Origin: Phoenix dactylifera
Taxonomy: Eukaryota; Streptophyta; Magnoliopsida; Arecales; Arecaceae
Reading direction: 5' to 3'
Length of the DNA stretch: 64,000 nucleotides
Assembly: GCF_009389715.1 (NCBI RefSeq)
Contig: NC_052392.1
Span: 31,729,075 to 31,793,074 of the forward strand
A model generated the notes under the pieces. The model saw only the letters and a list, made by a program, of their open reading frames with translations. It was not told the DNA's origin and made no database searches. A program made the translations under genes and the position numbers. Shown here piece after piece: positions 1-11,256 of this stretch; positions within the stretch are counted from its first letter, which is position 1; each line of letters begins with the position of its first letter.

Positions 1-240
1 TGAAACGGAGGTCTGTAGCTCCGGTTAGAACCCAAAAACTGAACAGTGTTCTGGGTTGACTAGACCAGCCCAATTTCAACCAATTCAATAATTAAACACC
101 TGCAAAATATCAAGAATTTTCAAGAATTAAATAAATATAAAAGACACCTAAATTCTAGACAAATGAGCTAAGAACATACAAAACACTCTAAAATAAAATA
201 ATTAAGACTAAGAAAATGTGTGAAATAAATTTCCATGTCA
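1..240 (-). repeat. 3' LTR of the Athila-type element (partial)
   Basis: These 240 bases match 5330-5569 at all but about nine positions, and every difference is a transition. On the minus strand the LTR begins TGACATGG at position 240, right after the polypurine tract. The rest lies left of the window. Confidence 0.92.
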
Positions 241-252
241 AATACCCCCAAA
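241..252 (-). other. Polypurine tract of the Athila-type element
   Basis: The minus strand reads TTTGGGGGTATT directly before the 3' LTR. This is the usual place and composition of the plus-strand priming site. Confidence 0.7.
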
Positions 253-271
253 CTTGAATGTTTGCTTGTCC

Positions 272-3200
272 TCAAGCAAAAGAAAAACCATAAAAACAAA
301 GGACAATAACCATAGTCAGGCTCAACTCATCACACATTAGCTCAAAAGGCAAACTCCAATCTGGGGCTGCCATAATTGGTGCTGACACCAACTCTTGCTT
401 CAACCTGTTAAAAGCATTCAAACAATCCTTATCAAAATCAAACACAACATCCTTATTCAACAGATTACAAAGAGGTTTAGAAATTTTAGAGAAATCCTTA
501 ATAAAACGCCGGTAAAATCCTGAGTGACCAAGAAAACTTCTAACTCCCTTAACATTTGTAGGTGGTGGCAATTTTTCAATAATTTCTATTTTTGCTCGGT
601 CCACCTCAAGGCCTCTTGCTGAAATTTTGTGGCCTAAAACAATACCTTCCTGCACCATAAAATGACATTTCTCCCAATTTAAGACCAAATTGGTCTCCTC
701 ACAGCGCTGCAAAACTCGAGATAAGTTATCTAAACAACTATCAAAAGAAGATCCAAAAACAGAAAAATCATCCATGAAAACCTCCATGATCTTTTCAACA
801 AAATCAGAGAAAATAGCCATCATGCAACGTTGGAATGTAGCCGGTGCATTACACAAACCAAAAGGCATCCTACGGAATGCAAAAGTACCATAAGGACAAG
901 TGAAGGTGGTCTTTTCTTGATCTTCGGGGGATATAGAAATCTGGTTATACCCTGAATAACCATCTAAAAAACAGTAATACGCATACCCAGCAAGTCTCTC
1001 AAGCACATGTTCAAGAAAAGGTAAAGGAAAATGATCCTTACGGGTAACACTATTAAGTTTCCTATAATCTATGCAGACTCTCCACCCAGTTACTGTCCTA
1101 GTGGAAATTAATTCATTATTTTCATTATGCACCACAGTCATCCCACCCTTTTTAGGTACTACCTGCACTGGACTAATCCATGAACTATCAGATATAGGAT
1201 AAATAATCCCTGCATCTAACCATTTAAGAACTTCAGCCCTAACTACTTCTTTCATGTTCGGATTTAACCGTCTCTGATTTTCAACAATAGGTTTATGGTT
1301 ATCCTCTATTAAAATTCTATGCATACACAATGAAGGGCTAATTCCTCTAAGGTCTGATATAGTCCATCCTATGGCTTTTTTTCTCAATCTCAAAATACGT
1401 ATCAATTTGTCAAGTTGCTCATCAGACAAAGAAACACTCACAATCACAGGTAAAGTATTATTTTCACCTAAAAATGCATACCTGAGATGTGAGGGTAATG
1501 GCTTCAACTCCAGAACTGGTGCTTTCACATTAGAAGGGGGAGGGGGTGGCTTACCTTTGCCGATATCCTCAAAATAAATACCTTTCTTCTTTGTCTTAGG
1601 ACATGTAGCCTCTAATGCACACGCCACTTTAGCAACCTCTAGATTATCATCTTTACTTGTCCCTGCACTCACTAAACAAGTCTCAAGAGGTTCTTTAGTA
1701 TTTTCAGCCCTAAAAACCTCTCTGGTCGACTCATCTACAACATCAACTCGAAAAACATGATCAGTAAAAGAAGGATATTTAGTAGCTTCAAATAAATTAA
1801 ACTCTACCTCTTCTTCACCAACCTTCAAAGTCAACCTACCATTCTTAACATCTATGATAGCTCCAGCTGTGGCTAGAAAGGGCCGGCCTAAAATGATAGG
1901 GATCTCGGTGTCTTCTTCCATTTCCAAAACAATAAAATCAACTGGAATGATAAACTTCTTTACCTTGATCAGCACATTCTCAAGAATACCCAAAGGATAT
2001 TTGACCGATCGATCAGCTAGCTGCAAAGAGATGGTAGTAGGCTTTAACTCCTTCAATCCAAGCTTCCTAGATACAGATAAAGGCATTAGTGAAACACTAG
2101 CACCTAAATCACACAAAGCTCTAGAAAAATCAACATCACCTATAGTACAAGGAATAGAAAAACTCCCTGGATCTCTTAGCTTTGGTGGAAGCTTATTCTG
2201 GATAATGGCACTGCATTCCTCCGTCAAGGCAATGGTCTCGAAATCTTCCAATTTCCTCTTCTTAGACATGATCTCCTTTAAAAATTTTGTATATGCAGGA
2301 ATTTGTGCTAAGGCGTCTGCAAAAGGAATATTAATGTGAAGCTGCCTAAACACTTTCAAAAATTTCTCAAACTGTTGATCAATTTTATTCTGCTTAAGCC
2401 TTTGAGGAAAAGGAATGGGAGGAACATAAGGTTCGACTGGTGGTAGTGGGGATGGTGTCTTGGCTAGGTCCTCAACTTCTTCACTGACCTTCTTGTTCAC
2501 CTCTTCATAGTCTACTTTATCACCAACTATAGTCTCACCACTTACCTGACCAAGTTGCTTACCACTTCTCAAGGTGACTGCCTTGCAATGTTCCTTCGGA
2601 TTGACCTCTGTCTTACTAGGCAAATTACCCTGTCCACGAAAATTGATGGAATTGGCTAACTGCCCCAATTGCATCTCCACATTTCTATTGGAACTCGCCA
2701 ACTGATCAACCTTTGCTTCCAGTCTCTCAAATCTCTCTGAACTGGCATTGGCTAACTTCTCAATAGCTATCTCCCAAGACTGTTTACTTTCTGGTTGGGA
2801 TGGTTTTGGTTGGAAACCAGGAGGATGGAGAGGTCTAGAACTGCAACCTTGGTTACCTTGATCTTTCCATGAAAAGTTGGGATGATTCCTCCATCCTGGA
2901 TTGTATGTGTTGGAATAAGGGTTGTTCTGCTGCTGCTGCCTGTTATAATTAGACACAAATTGAACCTGCATACAATCAGAACTCATGTGAGCTCCTCCAC
3001 AGCAATCACAACTCAATACAGGACTAGAAATGGAATTCACATTACCCAGCTTACCGAACATTTTTACTAGAGAATCAACCTTGGCATTCAACATGTTTAT
3101 GCCATCTACATCATACATACCTGAAACTTTCTTAGGCATACCTCTTTCATTAGACCACTGATAATTGTTAGAGGCCATTTCTTCTAACAACTCATATGCC

Positions 3201-3919
3201 TCTTCTGTTGACTTACTCATTAAAGTACCTCCTGCAGCTGCATCTATAGTAATTCTGACTGAATGTGTTAATCCATTATAGAAAGTCTGTACAATCAGCC
3301 AATCAGGAAGACCATGATGTGGACACTTCCTCTGCAAATCCTTAAACCTCTCCCAGGCTTCATACAAAGATTCACCATCAAACTGAGCAAAACTGGTAAT
3401 ATCATTTCTAAGTTTGGCAGTCTTACCTGGGGGAAAATACTTACTCAGAAAAGCTTGTGACAAGGCATTCCAGGTGGTGAAAGAGTTAGGCGCTTTGGAA
3501 TTCAACCAGGCCTTGGCTTTATCCTTTAGAGAAAATGGAAAAAGTCGGAGTCGAATAGCATCATCACTAACTCCATTCATCTTGATTGTATCACAAATCT
3601 CCAAGAAATTGGCAAGGTGTGCATGTGGATCCTCAGAAGGTCCTCCACCAAACTGCTCCTGCTGCACCATCTGGATGAGACCAGGCTTAATCTCAAAATT
3701 ATTAGCATTGACTGTAGGTCTCACAATACTGGGTTGAGCACCATTGACATTCGGCACTGCATAGTCACTCAACAACCTTTTATTCTGGTTATCTTGATTA
3801 TCTGCCATGGCTACTGCTTGTTTTTGCTTTAGCTCTAATCTTTGTTGTTTCCTTAATGCTCGTAGGGTTCTCTCAATTTCTGGATCAAAAGGCTCAATTA
3901 GCTCACAGTTTCGTGGCAT
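272..3919 (-). CDS. Gag-protease-reverse transcriptase polyprotein lacking RNase H and integrase
   Basis: Open frame of 1215 residues. Retrotransposon gag domain is at about 95-230. A variant zinc knuckle (C304, C307, H311, C316) follows, then a linker. The aspartic protease has DLGAS at 604-608 and the ILGRPF flap-side motif near 677-682. The reverse transcriptase spans about 890-1150, with FMDD at 1048-1051 holding the two catalytic aspartates. RNase H begins near 1188 (FELMCD), but after about residue 1198 the protein runs into unrelated sequence and stops 17 residues later. That tail is coded by what is normally untranslated DNA beside the polypurine tract. No internal stop or frameshift is seen, so decay is slight. 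The ATG sits 116 bases from the LTR, as expected for gag. Confidence 0.88.
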   Translation of the reverse strand: MPRNCELIEPFDPEIERTLRALRKQQRLELKQKQAVAMADNQDNQNKRLLSDYAVPNVNGAQPSIVRPTVNANNFEIKPGLIQMVQQEQFGGGPSEDPHAHLANFLEICDTIKMNGVSDDAIRLRLFPFSLKDKAKAWLNSKAPNSFTTWNALSQAFLSKYFPPGKTAKLRNDITSFAQFDGESLYEAWERFKDLQRKCPHHGLPDWLIVQTFYNGLTHSVRITIDAAAGGTLMSKSTEEAYELLEEMASNNYQWSNERGMPKKVSGMYDVDGINMLNAKVDSLVKMFGKLGNVNSISSPVLSCDCCGGAHMSSDCMQVQFVSNYNRQQQQNNPYSNTYNPGWRNHPNFSWKDQGNQGCSSRPLHPPGFQPKPSQPESKQSWEIAIEKLANASSERFERLEAKVDQLASSNRNVEMQLGQLANSINFRGQGNLPSKTEVNPKEHCKAVTLRSGKQLGQVSGETIVGDKVDYEEVNKKVSEEVEDLAKTPSPLPPVEPYVPPIPFPQRLKQNKIDQQFEKFLKVFRQLHINIPFADALAQIPAYTKFLKEIMSKKRKLEDFETIALTEECSAIIQNKLPPKLRDPGSFSIPCTIGDVDFSRALCDLGASVSLMPLSVSRKLGLKELKPTTISLQLADRSVKYPLGILENVLIKVKKFIIPVDFIVLEMEEDTEIPIILGRPFLATAGAIIDVKNGRLTLKVGEEEVEFNLFEATKYPSFTDHVFRVDVVDESTREVFRAENTKEPLETCLVSAGTSKDDNLEVAKVACALEATCPKTKKKGIYFEDIGKGKPPPPPSNVKAPVLELKPLPSHLRYAFLGENNTLPVIVSVSLSDEQLDKLIRILRLRKKAIGWTISDLRGISPSLCMHRILIEDNHKPIVENQRRLNPNMKEVVRAEVLKWLDAGIIYPISDSSWISPVQVVPKKGGMTVVHNENNELISTRTVTGWRVCIDYRKLNSVTRKDHFPLPFLEHVLERLAGYAYYCFLDGYSGYNQISISPEDQEKTTFTCPYGTFAFRRMPFGLCNAPATFQRCMMAIFSDFVEKIMEVFMDDFSVFGSSFDSCLDNLSRVLQRCEETNLVLNWEKCHFMVQEGIVLGHKISARGLEVDRAKIEIIEKLPPPTNVKGVRSFLGHSGFYRRFIKDFSKISKPLCNLLNKDVVFDFDKDCLNAFNRLKQELVSAPIMAAPDWSLPFELMCDELSLTMVIVLCFYGFSFA

Positions 3920-4012
3920 ACACTAAATATAGAAAACGTAAATTAACAAAAAGAACAAAACAGTCTAAATTAATGCAGAAAATTATTTGTATTGATATTA
4001 AAAACAATCCTC

Positions 4013-4028
4013 TCCGGCAACGGCGCCA
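4013..4028 (-). other. tRNA-Asp primer-binding site
   Basis: The minus strand reads TGGCGCCGTTGCCGG, complementary to the 3' end of plant tRNA-Asp including CCA. It lies six bases inside the 5' LTR, as expected for minus-strand priming. Confidence 0.88.
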
Positions 4029-4034
4029 AAAACT

Positions 4035-5569
4035 TGATAGTCCCTAGACTCTACCACAAGTGCATGGGTCATGATAAGTAGAATAGGGCAAAAAGAGTAT
4101 CGTTTCCACAAGGAGGCGATTCAAGTACCAATTTATAAATTTCCTATATTATTTAGACAACCCCAAATTGATGTGACTGACTGCAATTTCTTGACCTGAA
4201 AAATCAAATGTGAAAGGTTCCTAGGGCTTGGATTTCATCAATTGAATTCCTTCAATGAATTTAAATCTGATTGTTAATATTCTGCTAATTACAATGACCG
4301 AATCCCTTTTTTTTATGTGATATCCTCTTTCAAGGTATAACACCTATACCTATATTAATCCTATGTCTACTTTCGTGATCATAGAAATTAATATAAATTC
4401 ATTATGATCTGTGAAATTCTTGATTGTAGGTCACAAGGGTGTGCATTTATTTCTAAACTACACCACCAATGTTTGATAAATTCACCAACTAATATCGAAC
4501 TTCAACTTTCGTTACTTCATTCAACATCTTAAGCATGCAATTCATGGCCAGTAAATTGCAAGAATGAAAACCGAAATCATCAAATTGCAATTAACAAAAG
4601 ATATTCAATACAACCATACTCAATTCATATCAAAAATTCAATGACTACGTCCTAACCCTAGGATAAGAAAACTAGCAAATCATAACTAATAAATCAATCC
4701 AATTATTTCTCAAACATAAATTCGCATTCAACATTCTTAATAACAATTCAGCAAATAAAAAAAAATATATATATATATATATAAGAGAAAGGAAAAGAAC
4801 TCTGTATTTGCAAAAATCCTCCGTTCCGTTCTTTCTCCCAGAATTCCAGCTTTTTCTTCCTCTCGGAATTTCAGATTCTCTGCTTCTTTTTTTTTTTATC
4901 TGCTTCTCCTCCTCTTCGTATCTGCTAGCTCTCCTCCTCTTTTTCGGAATTTCCTTTTTTTGAATTTTAAAACAGATTTCCTCCCTATCTGCTAGCTGAA
5001 ATCTCGAAATTCTAGGCTGATTTTTAGACTCGACTCCCAGCTGGATTTAGAGCACCAAAACGATATACTTTGGAGTTGTACCCTTCACGAAAGTTTTAGA
5101 TATAGTTCTCAGCTTTCCAACGCATCTGGGTTTGCATTATTCTGACTTATATAACTCCAGATACAAGCTGAAAACCGAAACAGGGTCTGGGCCGCAGTAA
5201 AATTCTGGATAGATTCGGACTTCTCCGTTTCGGCTAAGTTTTGGACTTTAAAACGGCAGAACTTGGTTTTGTGATCTTCATAAAAGTTTTAGGTCTCCAT
5301 CTTATCTTTCCAGCAAACTAAACAACATCTGAAACGGAGGTCTGTAGCTCTGGTTAGAACCCAAAAACCGAACAGTGTTCTGGGTTGACTAGACCAGCCC
5401 AATTTCAACCAATTCAATAATTAAATACCTGCAAAATACCAAGAATTTTCAAGAATTAAATAAATATAAAAGACACCTAAATTCTAGACAAATGAGCTAA
5501 GAACATACAAAACACTCTAAAACAAAATAATTAAGACTAAGAAAATGCGTGAAATAAATTCCCACATCA
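4035..5569 (-). repeat. 5' LTR of the Athila-type element
   Basis: About 1535 bp, ending TG...CA on the minus strand. One end abuts the primer site and the other end matches the partial LTR at 1-240. It holds no gene; a short (AT)n run lies at about 4768-4783. Confidence 0.9.
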
Positions 5570-6645
5570 ATAACCGATGTGGGACTAAACACACGCCCGC
5601 ACGGGTCCTCACAACCTATTTAACTAGATTGAAGTTATCTGCACTCCAATCAATTTCGAGTTGTTTTTGTGGAGCAATCAAGGAGGTTCTTCAATACCAA
5701 ACACAACAACGTACCATGAAGTTCCTCATGGGGCTGAATGATACTTATGGTGTTGTTCGAGGTCAAATTCTCCTAATGGAACCTCTTCCTTCTCTCAACC
5801 GCTGTTATGCCATGGTTCTTCAGGAAGAACGCCAAAGAAGGATTCCATCTCCATCTAATATTTAGGGTGTTGCCTTAGCCGCTAAGAGTGGATATCCACC
5901 ACAGAAAGACACCAAACCTGATACTCGGAAGAAAGGTCTAAAGTGTACGCATTGTGGGCGAGACGGTCATATTGTTGATCGCTGCTACCAACTCCATGGA
6001 TTTCTTCCAAGCTCTCGCAACACGAAATCTGGTCCTGGTTCTGGTTCCGGTTCCAAGCCTAGTGCCCACTAGGTTTCCTCCCTCAACAATGCTTCCTCTA
6101 CCAGTGTTCTACCTTTCACCCCTGATCAATGCCAACAACTCCTAGCCATTTTGAATAATGTCAATCTTCACACATCCATGGCAAACTAAGTAGGTGACAC
6201 TGAAACTTCTCTCTCAGGTATATCATCTGTCCCTTCTGATAATAATCTATGGATTCTTGATGGTGGAGCTACTGACCATATGGTCCAATCTCCCACTCTC
6301 TTAACTCATTCCATTCCCGTATACAATCGTACGGTCCAATTGCCCAACGGCTCTCATGCAGACGTCACACACATTGGATCAGTTATGTTCTCATCCTCTC
6401 TTATCCTCAAAAATGTTCTTTGTATGCCAACATTTCATTTTAATTTGATTTCAGTTCGTACACTATGTAAAACCTTTAATTGTCTTGTAACTTTTTCTTA
6501 TGATTTTTGTTCCATTCAGGACCTTCACTCGATGAAGATGATTGGACTGGGAACTGAGCGGGATGGCCTGTATTATTTTAGTAATACCAGTTTTTCTCAT
6601 TGTCGGGTGGCTAAATCTTCCTCTCAACTTTGGCATCGTCGATGA
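5570..6645 (+). pseudogene. Ty1/copia gag-protease fragment
   Basis: Starts directly at the end of the Athila LTR. 5660-5865 encodes the end of a copia gag (KFLMGLNDTYG and LVLQEERQR-like motifs), then a stop at 5863. A CCHC zinc knuckle (CTHCGRDGH...C) lies at 5944-5987. The copia protease follows with WILDGGATDHM near 6250 (usual motif D-S/T-G-A), then the gag-pre-integrase start ending at LWHRR near 6640, where homology stops. Integrase, RT and LTRs are missing. Several stops break the frame. It is a beheaded and truncated relic. Confidence 0.82.
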
Positions 6646-8040
6646 AGAATTACTACTATTGCATTGATCAATAGTCTTGCATGCTTGTATGCTCTATCCT
6701 ACATGTCATCTATTGCACTCCAGGTTCGGAGCATGATAGATTTAATGGTATTAGAGCCTAGGTTTTAGGATCCCTGGGATTCGTTGGAAAGATTGAGAGT
6801 TGGATATGAACTAGATAATGGGACAACATTATTTGCTTCCTTGTTAATAACCTTGTAGTAGAGATTTTGATACTCGTAGCGGATAAAATTTTGGTGAGTT
6901 TGCATAATCCCATGATAAGTCTTGGCATTCGGAAGAGCAAGAATCTCATGAAAAGACTACTCAACAGAAAAATTCTATATGTGTAATATGTGGCATGTCC
7001 ATAAGACCGAAAATTGTAGATGATTATCTAGAGCTTGTTTCAAATATGGCCAATCTTCAGGAGTCCCAATTAGTTTAGAGGCCCCATGTTACTAAGACTC
7101 AGCAAGTGCAAGCTATTGCTCCAACTTAGTCAGCTCAGGCATCTTCTCCCAAACAACAAAAGGGGAGCAAACCGCACACTCAGGGGCATGTTTATGCACT
7201 GATTATGCAAGATGCTCATGCATCCAACATTGCGGCATTAGGTATATTACTGATTACATTTGTTTATGCCCATATGTTTTTGATTTTGGTGCTACACAAT
7301 CTTTTGTGTCATCTATGTTGGTGCAAAAGCATAACCTACCCTATGTGCCATTAGAGTTTGATCTGTATATTAACATCCCTATCGGGGGTGAGATGTCACT
7401 AATCGGATTTGTAAGTCTTGTTCAATTAAGATAGTAGATAAAGAGTTGATTGCTGATTTGATAATCATAGGCATTTATGATTTTGATAGAATTTTGGGTA
7501 AGGATTGGTTAGCGCCACATTTTGCTACAATTCATTGCCATGAAAAGTAGGTAAATTTCTGAAATATTGGGGATTGAATTTAGTTTTATGGGCGGTAACA
7601 TCTATACTTCCCCTCGAGTTCTTCAGCTATGCAAATTAAGCGGTTCCTTAGAAAGAGGTGTATGGCATAGAGGTATTGAGTTGCAAAATACTCCTGGAAA
7701 GAGTCTCAGAGATGCGCATGATTGTTGCAGTTAACCTGAGAGGTCGAGCTGCTTGTGGGCACTCGATGATGTCACATAAGTTCAGTTTGATAGAGTGCCG
7801 AGCAGAGGTATGGAGGTGCATGATAGATGTGTATTTATATTTGTTCAAGTAAAGGACTCATGAGGGCTGCCTTGGTGTTTATCATGCTGAGGTGCTGCAA
7901 TGGTGCTTGGATTAGGAAAACACACCCCATAATAAGTTATTTCCTAGCTACCATGGGTACGATGATTTTTGGGCCGAGCATTTCTAAATTTGGAAGGCCT
8001 AGAGTCAAATTTGAAGGACAAAATTTTTAAAGAGAGGGAA
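6646..8040 (+). pseudogene. Collapsed Ty3/gypsy chromovirus-like element
   Basis: 6646-6738 is the end of a 5' LTR; it resembles 14898-14990. A mutated initiator-Met primer site (TGGTATTAGAGC) follows at 6746-6757. Broken frames then show a zinc knuckle (HKTENCR, then ACFKYGQ) near 6985-7060 and an aspartic protease (FDFGATQSFVSS near 7280, ILGKDWLAPHFATI near 7495). RT and integrase are gone. A polypurine tract (AAAGAGAGGGAA) at 8029-8040 abuts a new LTR. Tekay/Del is the likely clade, from protease style and primer. Confidence 0.75.
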
Positions 8041-8780
8041 TGTGAGAACCGGCCCATATGGAACCATCCCAAAATGAAGTCAGCGACACTCACCAATTTC
8101 AATTCGAAAAGGCAAATAAAAAAAAATAGATCAGAACATCCACCAGTCGTTAAGAGGATAAGGCCATGGAGTCGTGGCCAGTGATGACTCTGTGGGCCAT
8201 TCGAACGGTAGCCAGTCATTGGGTCGCGCACAACCGCCGCCATGATCGCAGGCAGGTGCAACGACTACCATGCTAACTCTATCCAAAACCCTGTATAAAT
8301 CTCTCCTTCCCTTCCACTTGATCCATCATCGAACCTTCTCCCTACTTCTCCCTATTCTTCGGCGGCCACTATGCCGCCACAATCGACCACTGCTGCCCGA
8401 AATCTCCTCTTTCTCTTTAGCTTCCTCGGCTGCCCTCTTCTTTTCTTTCCCCTGTTCCAAATGTCGCTGCCACAAAACTGCAAGAACTAGCTATCCTCAA
8501 CCAAGATCCACCACCTATGCCATGCTCCAGTGAGCTTCCTTACTCCTCCTTTTCCATTTTTCATTCCCAAACCGAGCCCCAATCTCTATTTTCATGCCAA
8601 ACCAAGGGTGTTTCCTCAGCTTTTTCTTTTTTGCAGCTACCGCAGCTGTTGCTGGCTACCATCGTTGTCATCGACTAGCCGTCGACCTTCTTTCCTCTCA
8701 TCTTTCTCTCTGTTCTGTCATCTTCTTCTACTTCTTTATTAAACCCAGACTCTTGATTGAACCCGGACTGAGATCTTAGG
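8041..8780 (+). repeat. 3' LTR (beginning) of the chromovirus-like element
   Basis: Begins TGTGAGAACCGGCCC right after the polypurine tract. A TATA box (TATAAAT, 8294-8300) is followed by a C/T-rich stretch, as in a retrotransposon promoter and leader. The right limit is not clear; the LTR seems to have been split by later insertions, and its end may be the segment at 14898-14990. The open frames here are not genes. Confidence 0.6.
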
Positions 8781-9597
8781 TCAAAGCCATGGCTCCATTT
8801 TGCTCGGATCCAAGTTGACTCAGGATGGAGACCCTGCACCGCCTTGATACTCGGGCGGCAGACCAACCCATTACCCCAACTAAGGCTACAATGGGTCGGT
8901 TTGACCTGTGACCCGACCCGACCTGCTTAGACTCAACCCAACCCATTTTGGAGGACCCGTGGGGCTAGGTCGGGTCCTAAAATTAGATCCATTATAATTT
9001 TTGGTCGGGTCTAGGGTTGGGTCTAGGTTTACTGAATTCCGATCCGACCCGACCCGACCGACCCATTTGAAATTTGGATAATTTTGGGTTTTCAATTCTA
9101 CACCCCACCCCAACTCGACCCAAATCTGACAAGTCCAAGCAACATCACCATAGGTAGACTAATCACAATCCAAGCCCAATTAGTCCAACAAAAAGCAAGG
9201 CCTATAGTAGAAGTAATCTAGCCCAAACTTTCTAGGCTAACCAACCATAAACAAGCCCAGTTCCATCTAATCTAGATTCCATTTTTTAAAGAGTGCCCAG
9301 CTGGACTCAACCTAGCCCCTAATGATAAGGAGATGGATAGATGCCGGGTCATAGGATCAACAATAAGTGACAGAGGTGATGACTTTTTATCAGGCATAGG
9401 AACCATATCTCACTATGTCGTGCCAGCACCGTCTCTCCTACCACCAGGCTTCACCGCTAGGCGTCGCTCCACCGTGCCCGACTCATCCATTATTATAGCT
9501 TCGTCGCGGGCTCCGGCTTGCCCATCTACCGTTGTTCCGACTCCGCCATACATCAACATTTGTTTAATTGCACAAGGCTCCAAACTTTACTAATGTC
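8781..9597 (+). other. Gene-free stretch with a CCCGACC-rich repeat
   Basis: 8880-9120 is dense in degenerate GGGTCGG/CCCGACC words, similar in texture to the hAT MITE at 19516-20076. I could not find matching inverted ends or a target duplication, so its class is open. The rest shows no gene. Confidence 0.4.
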
Positions 9598-10070
9598 TAG
9601 GGATGCAAATAAGCGGTTAGATCAGCCCAATATACACTATTTTGTCGGATTGTCATGCTAATTTAATTGAAAATTTTGAACACTTGACTTGAACGAAGTC
9701 TGTTTGCATCAAAGATTGCTATGGACCCGACCATTAATTTCATTAATTGGATGCCAAATTAACATAAATTTGAGTTGATTAAATCAATATCAAAATCATT
9801 TTCCATTTAATTTTCATTCAATTGATGGTTGCTAGATGACCCGAATCGGATCCGACTCGAACTTGAACCGGATCCGAATTTTTGGATTGGGTTTGGGTTA
9901 TATAGACCTGACCCGATCCGAATGACCTATTGGGTTAAAAATTGTAGCGATGGACCCGACCCAATCTTCTATTAGGTTGGGTCTATGTCCAAAAATTAGG
10001 ACTCAAACAAGAAACCGAGTTGGGTCGGGGCACTCATGACCCAACCCGATCCGATCCATTTGCACTGCTA
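9598..10070. mobile_element. Non-autonomous hAT-like element
   Basis: Ends TAGGGATGCAAAT and, inverted on the right, TAGCAGTGCAAAT. This matches the TAGGGGTGGCAA-type ends of plant hAT MITEs. The inside has GACCCGA words and no coding frame. The flanking eight bases do not match, so either the target duplication has decayed or the limits are off. Confidence 0.5.
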
Positions 10071-10539
10071 ACCCCAGCCTTGTTAAGTATTTTTAGAATT
10101 TGGTTACCATTAATCTTTATTGAGCCATTTAAATCATAGCTTATCTTGATCAGTTTAATTCATCTTGTTCATACCAATCTAGGTGGTCGGGCACTGCCAC
10201 CTGACCGATCTAATTTGGGGGCATGAGGCCGTATCCCTAATAGTATTTTAATTTTTGACTTTGCTTAGCTTCTAACATGATAAAATTAATTGTATTTTAA
10301 TGATATTAAAATAGGTGACCTGACCTGCCTATCTAAAAAGTAAGATTTTGAAGCGAGAAGAGATAAGTAACCTAACACTTCAAAGTGTGTTATAATTAGT
10401 TTATTAACTTTAAGTAACTTTACGGGTCAAGCATGTTATTATTATTACAGTAATTATCATTTTAAAATATTTTATGTGTTATGTTATTCATGTCAGATGA
10501 AATTTAGAAAATATCACTCGGTAAATTATGAAATTTGTG

Positions 10540-10596
<57 letters not shown>

Positions 10597-10787
10597 ATCT
10601 TAGCACGGCTATGATACGGCCCGGCCAATAAGAATTATTTGTTGGCCCTATTGACTTATAATCTAAGAAACTAGTTTCGACATTGAGCTACCGATGATTA
10701 GAACAGTAGTATCTGTTATCTGTCACTTTGTGCATCTTGTATCTACTATCTTGGCCTCCAAATTTTCTGCCTTTGCAGCTTTCGAAC
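10071..10787. other. AT-rich gene-free stretch with (TA)n
   Basis: No gene or element recognised. A pure (TA)n run occupies 10540-10593. Confidence 0.5.
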
Positions 10788-10867
10788 TGTTGGGGTATGT
10801 GGAGACCATTGGTGATGAAGCGAATTGAAGAAGAATCAATTCTGCATAGTTTTGTCTGGCGGACTGT

Positions 10868-11165
10868 CAGAGTCGACTCGAGCTACAGTCGAGTCGACTC
10901 GGGAACAGTCGAGTCGACTCGGGAACAGTCGAGTCGACTCGAGGCCCGTCGAGTCGACCCGGAAGGAGAAAGGCCAGAAGACCGAGAAAAATCATGTTTC
11001 TGTCTGGACTGTAAGAGTCGACCTGAAGGTTGGTCGAGTCGACTCGAAGCACCGTCGAGTCGACTCGAGCTCCAGTCGAGTCGACCCGAGATTGTGTCCC
11101 AGTTATACTAGGAGTTGTCCAGACGTGCCTGAGTCGACCCGAACTACAGTCGAGTCGACCCGAGC
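10868..11165 (+). repeat. Array of palindromic GAGTCGACTC motifs in LTR U3
   Basis: Eleven GAGTCGAC copies, mostly every 20-21 bases and in three clusters. The core GAGTCGACTC is its own reverse complement. The array lies just upstream of the LTR TATA box, where retrotransposon enhancers sit, so a regulatory role is possible but not shown. Confidence 0.8.
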
Positions 11166-11248
11166 TCACGGAAAATCGTACGGACGAGTTTCCTTTGGTG
11201 TTTTTTGGTGGCGTTTCGACGGCTATGATCATCTGAAGGTCTTGAGAC

Positions 11249-11256
11249 TATATATA
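11249..11256 (+). promoter_or_regulatory. TATA box of the copia LTR
   Basis: TATATATA about 85 bases downstream of the motif array and about 500 bases before the LTR end. This is a plausible core promoter position. Confidence 0.55.

Larger units (their letters stand above)
1..5569 (-). mobile_element. Athila-type Ty3/gypsy LTR retrotransposon, deletion derivative
   Basis: On the minus strand the order is 5' LTR (4035-5569), primer-binding site, one long gag-protease-RT frame, polypurine tract, then the start of the 3' LTR, which is cut by the window edge. LTR ends are TG...CA. The primer site matches the 3' end of plant tRNA-Asp, as is usual for Athila. Order and gag/RT style (FMDDFS) fit Athila. 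The element lacks RNase H and integrase because the frame jumps from the first RNase H residues into the 3' leader sequence. It could therefore move only with proteins supplied by a relative. The outer target duplication cannot be checked. Confidence 0.9.

Noticed and set aside
8270..8866. Small proline/serine-rich frames
   Set aside because: They lie in the C/T-rich part of an LTR after its TATA box and have no homology.
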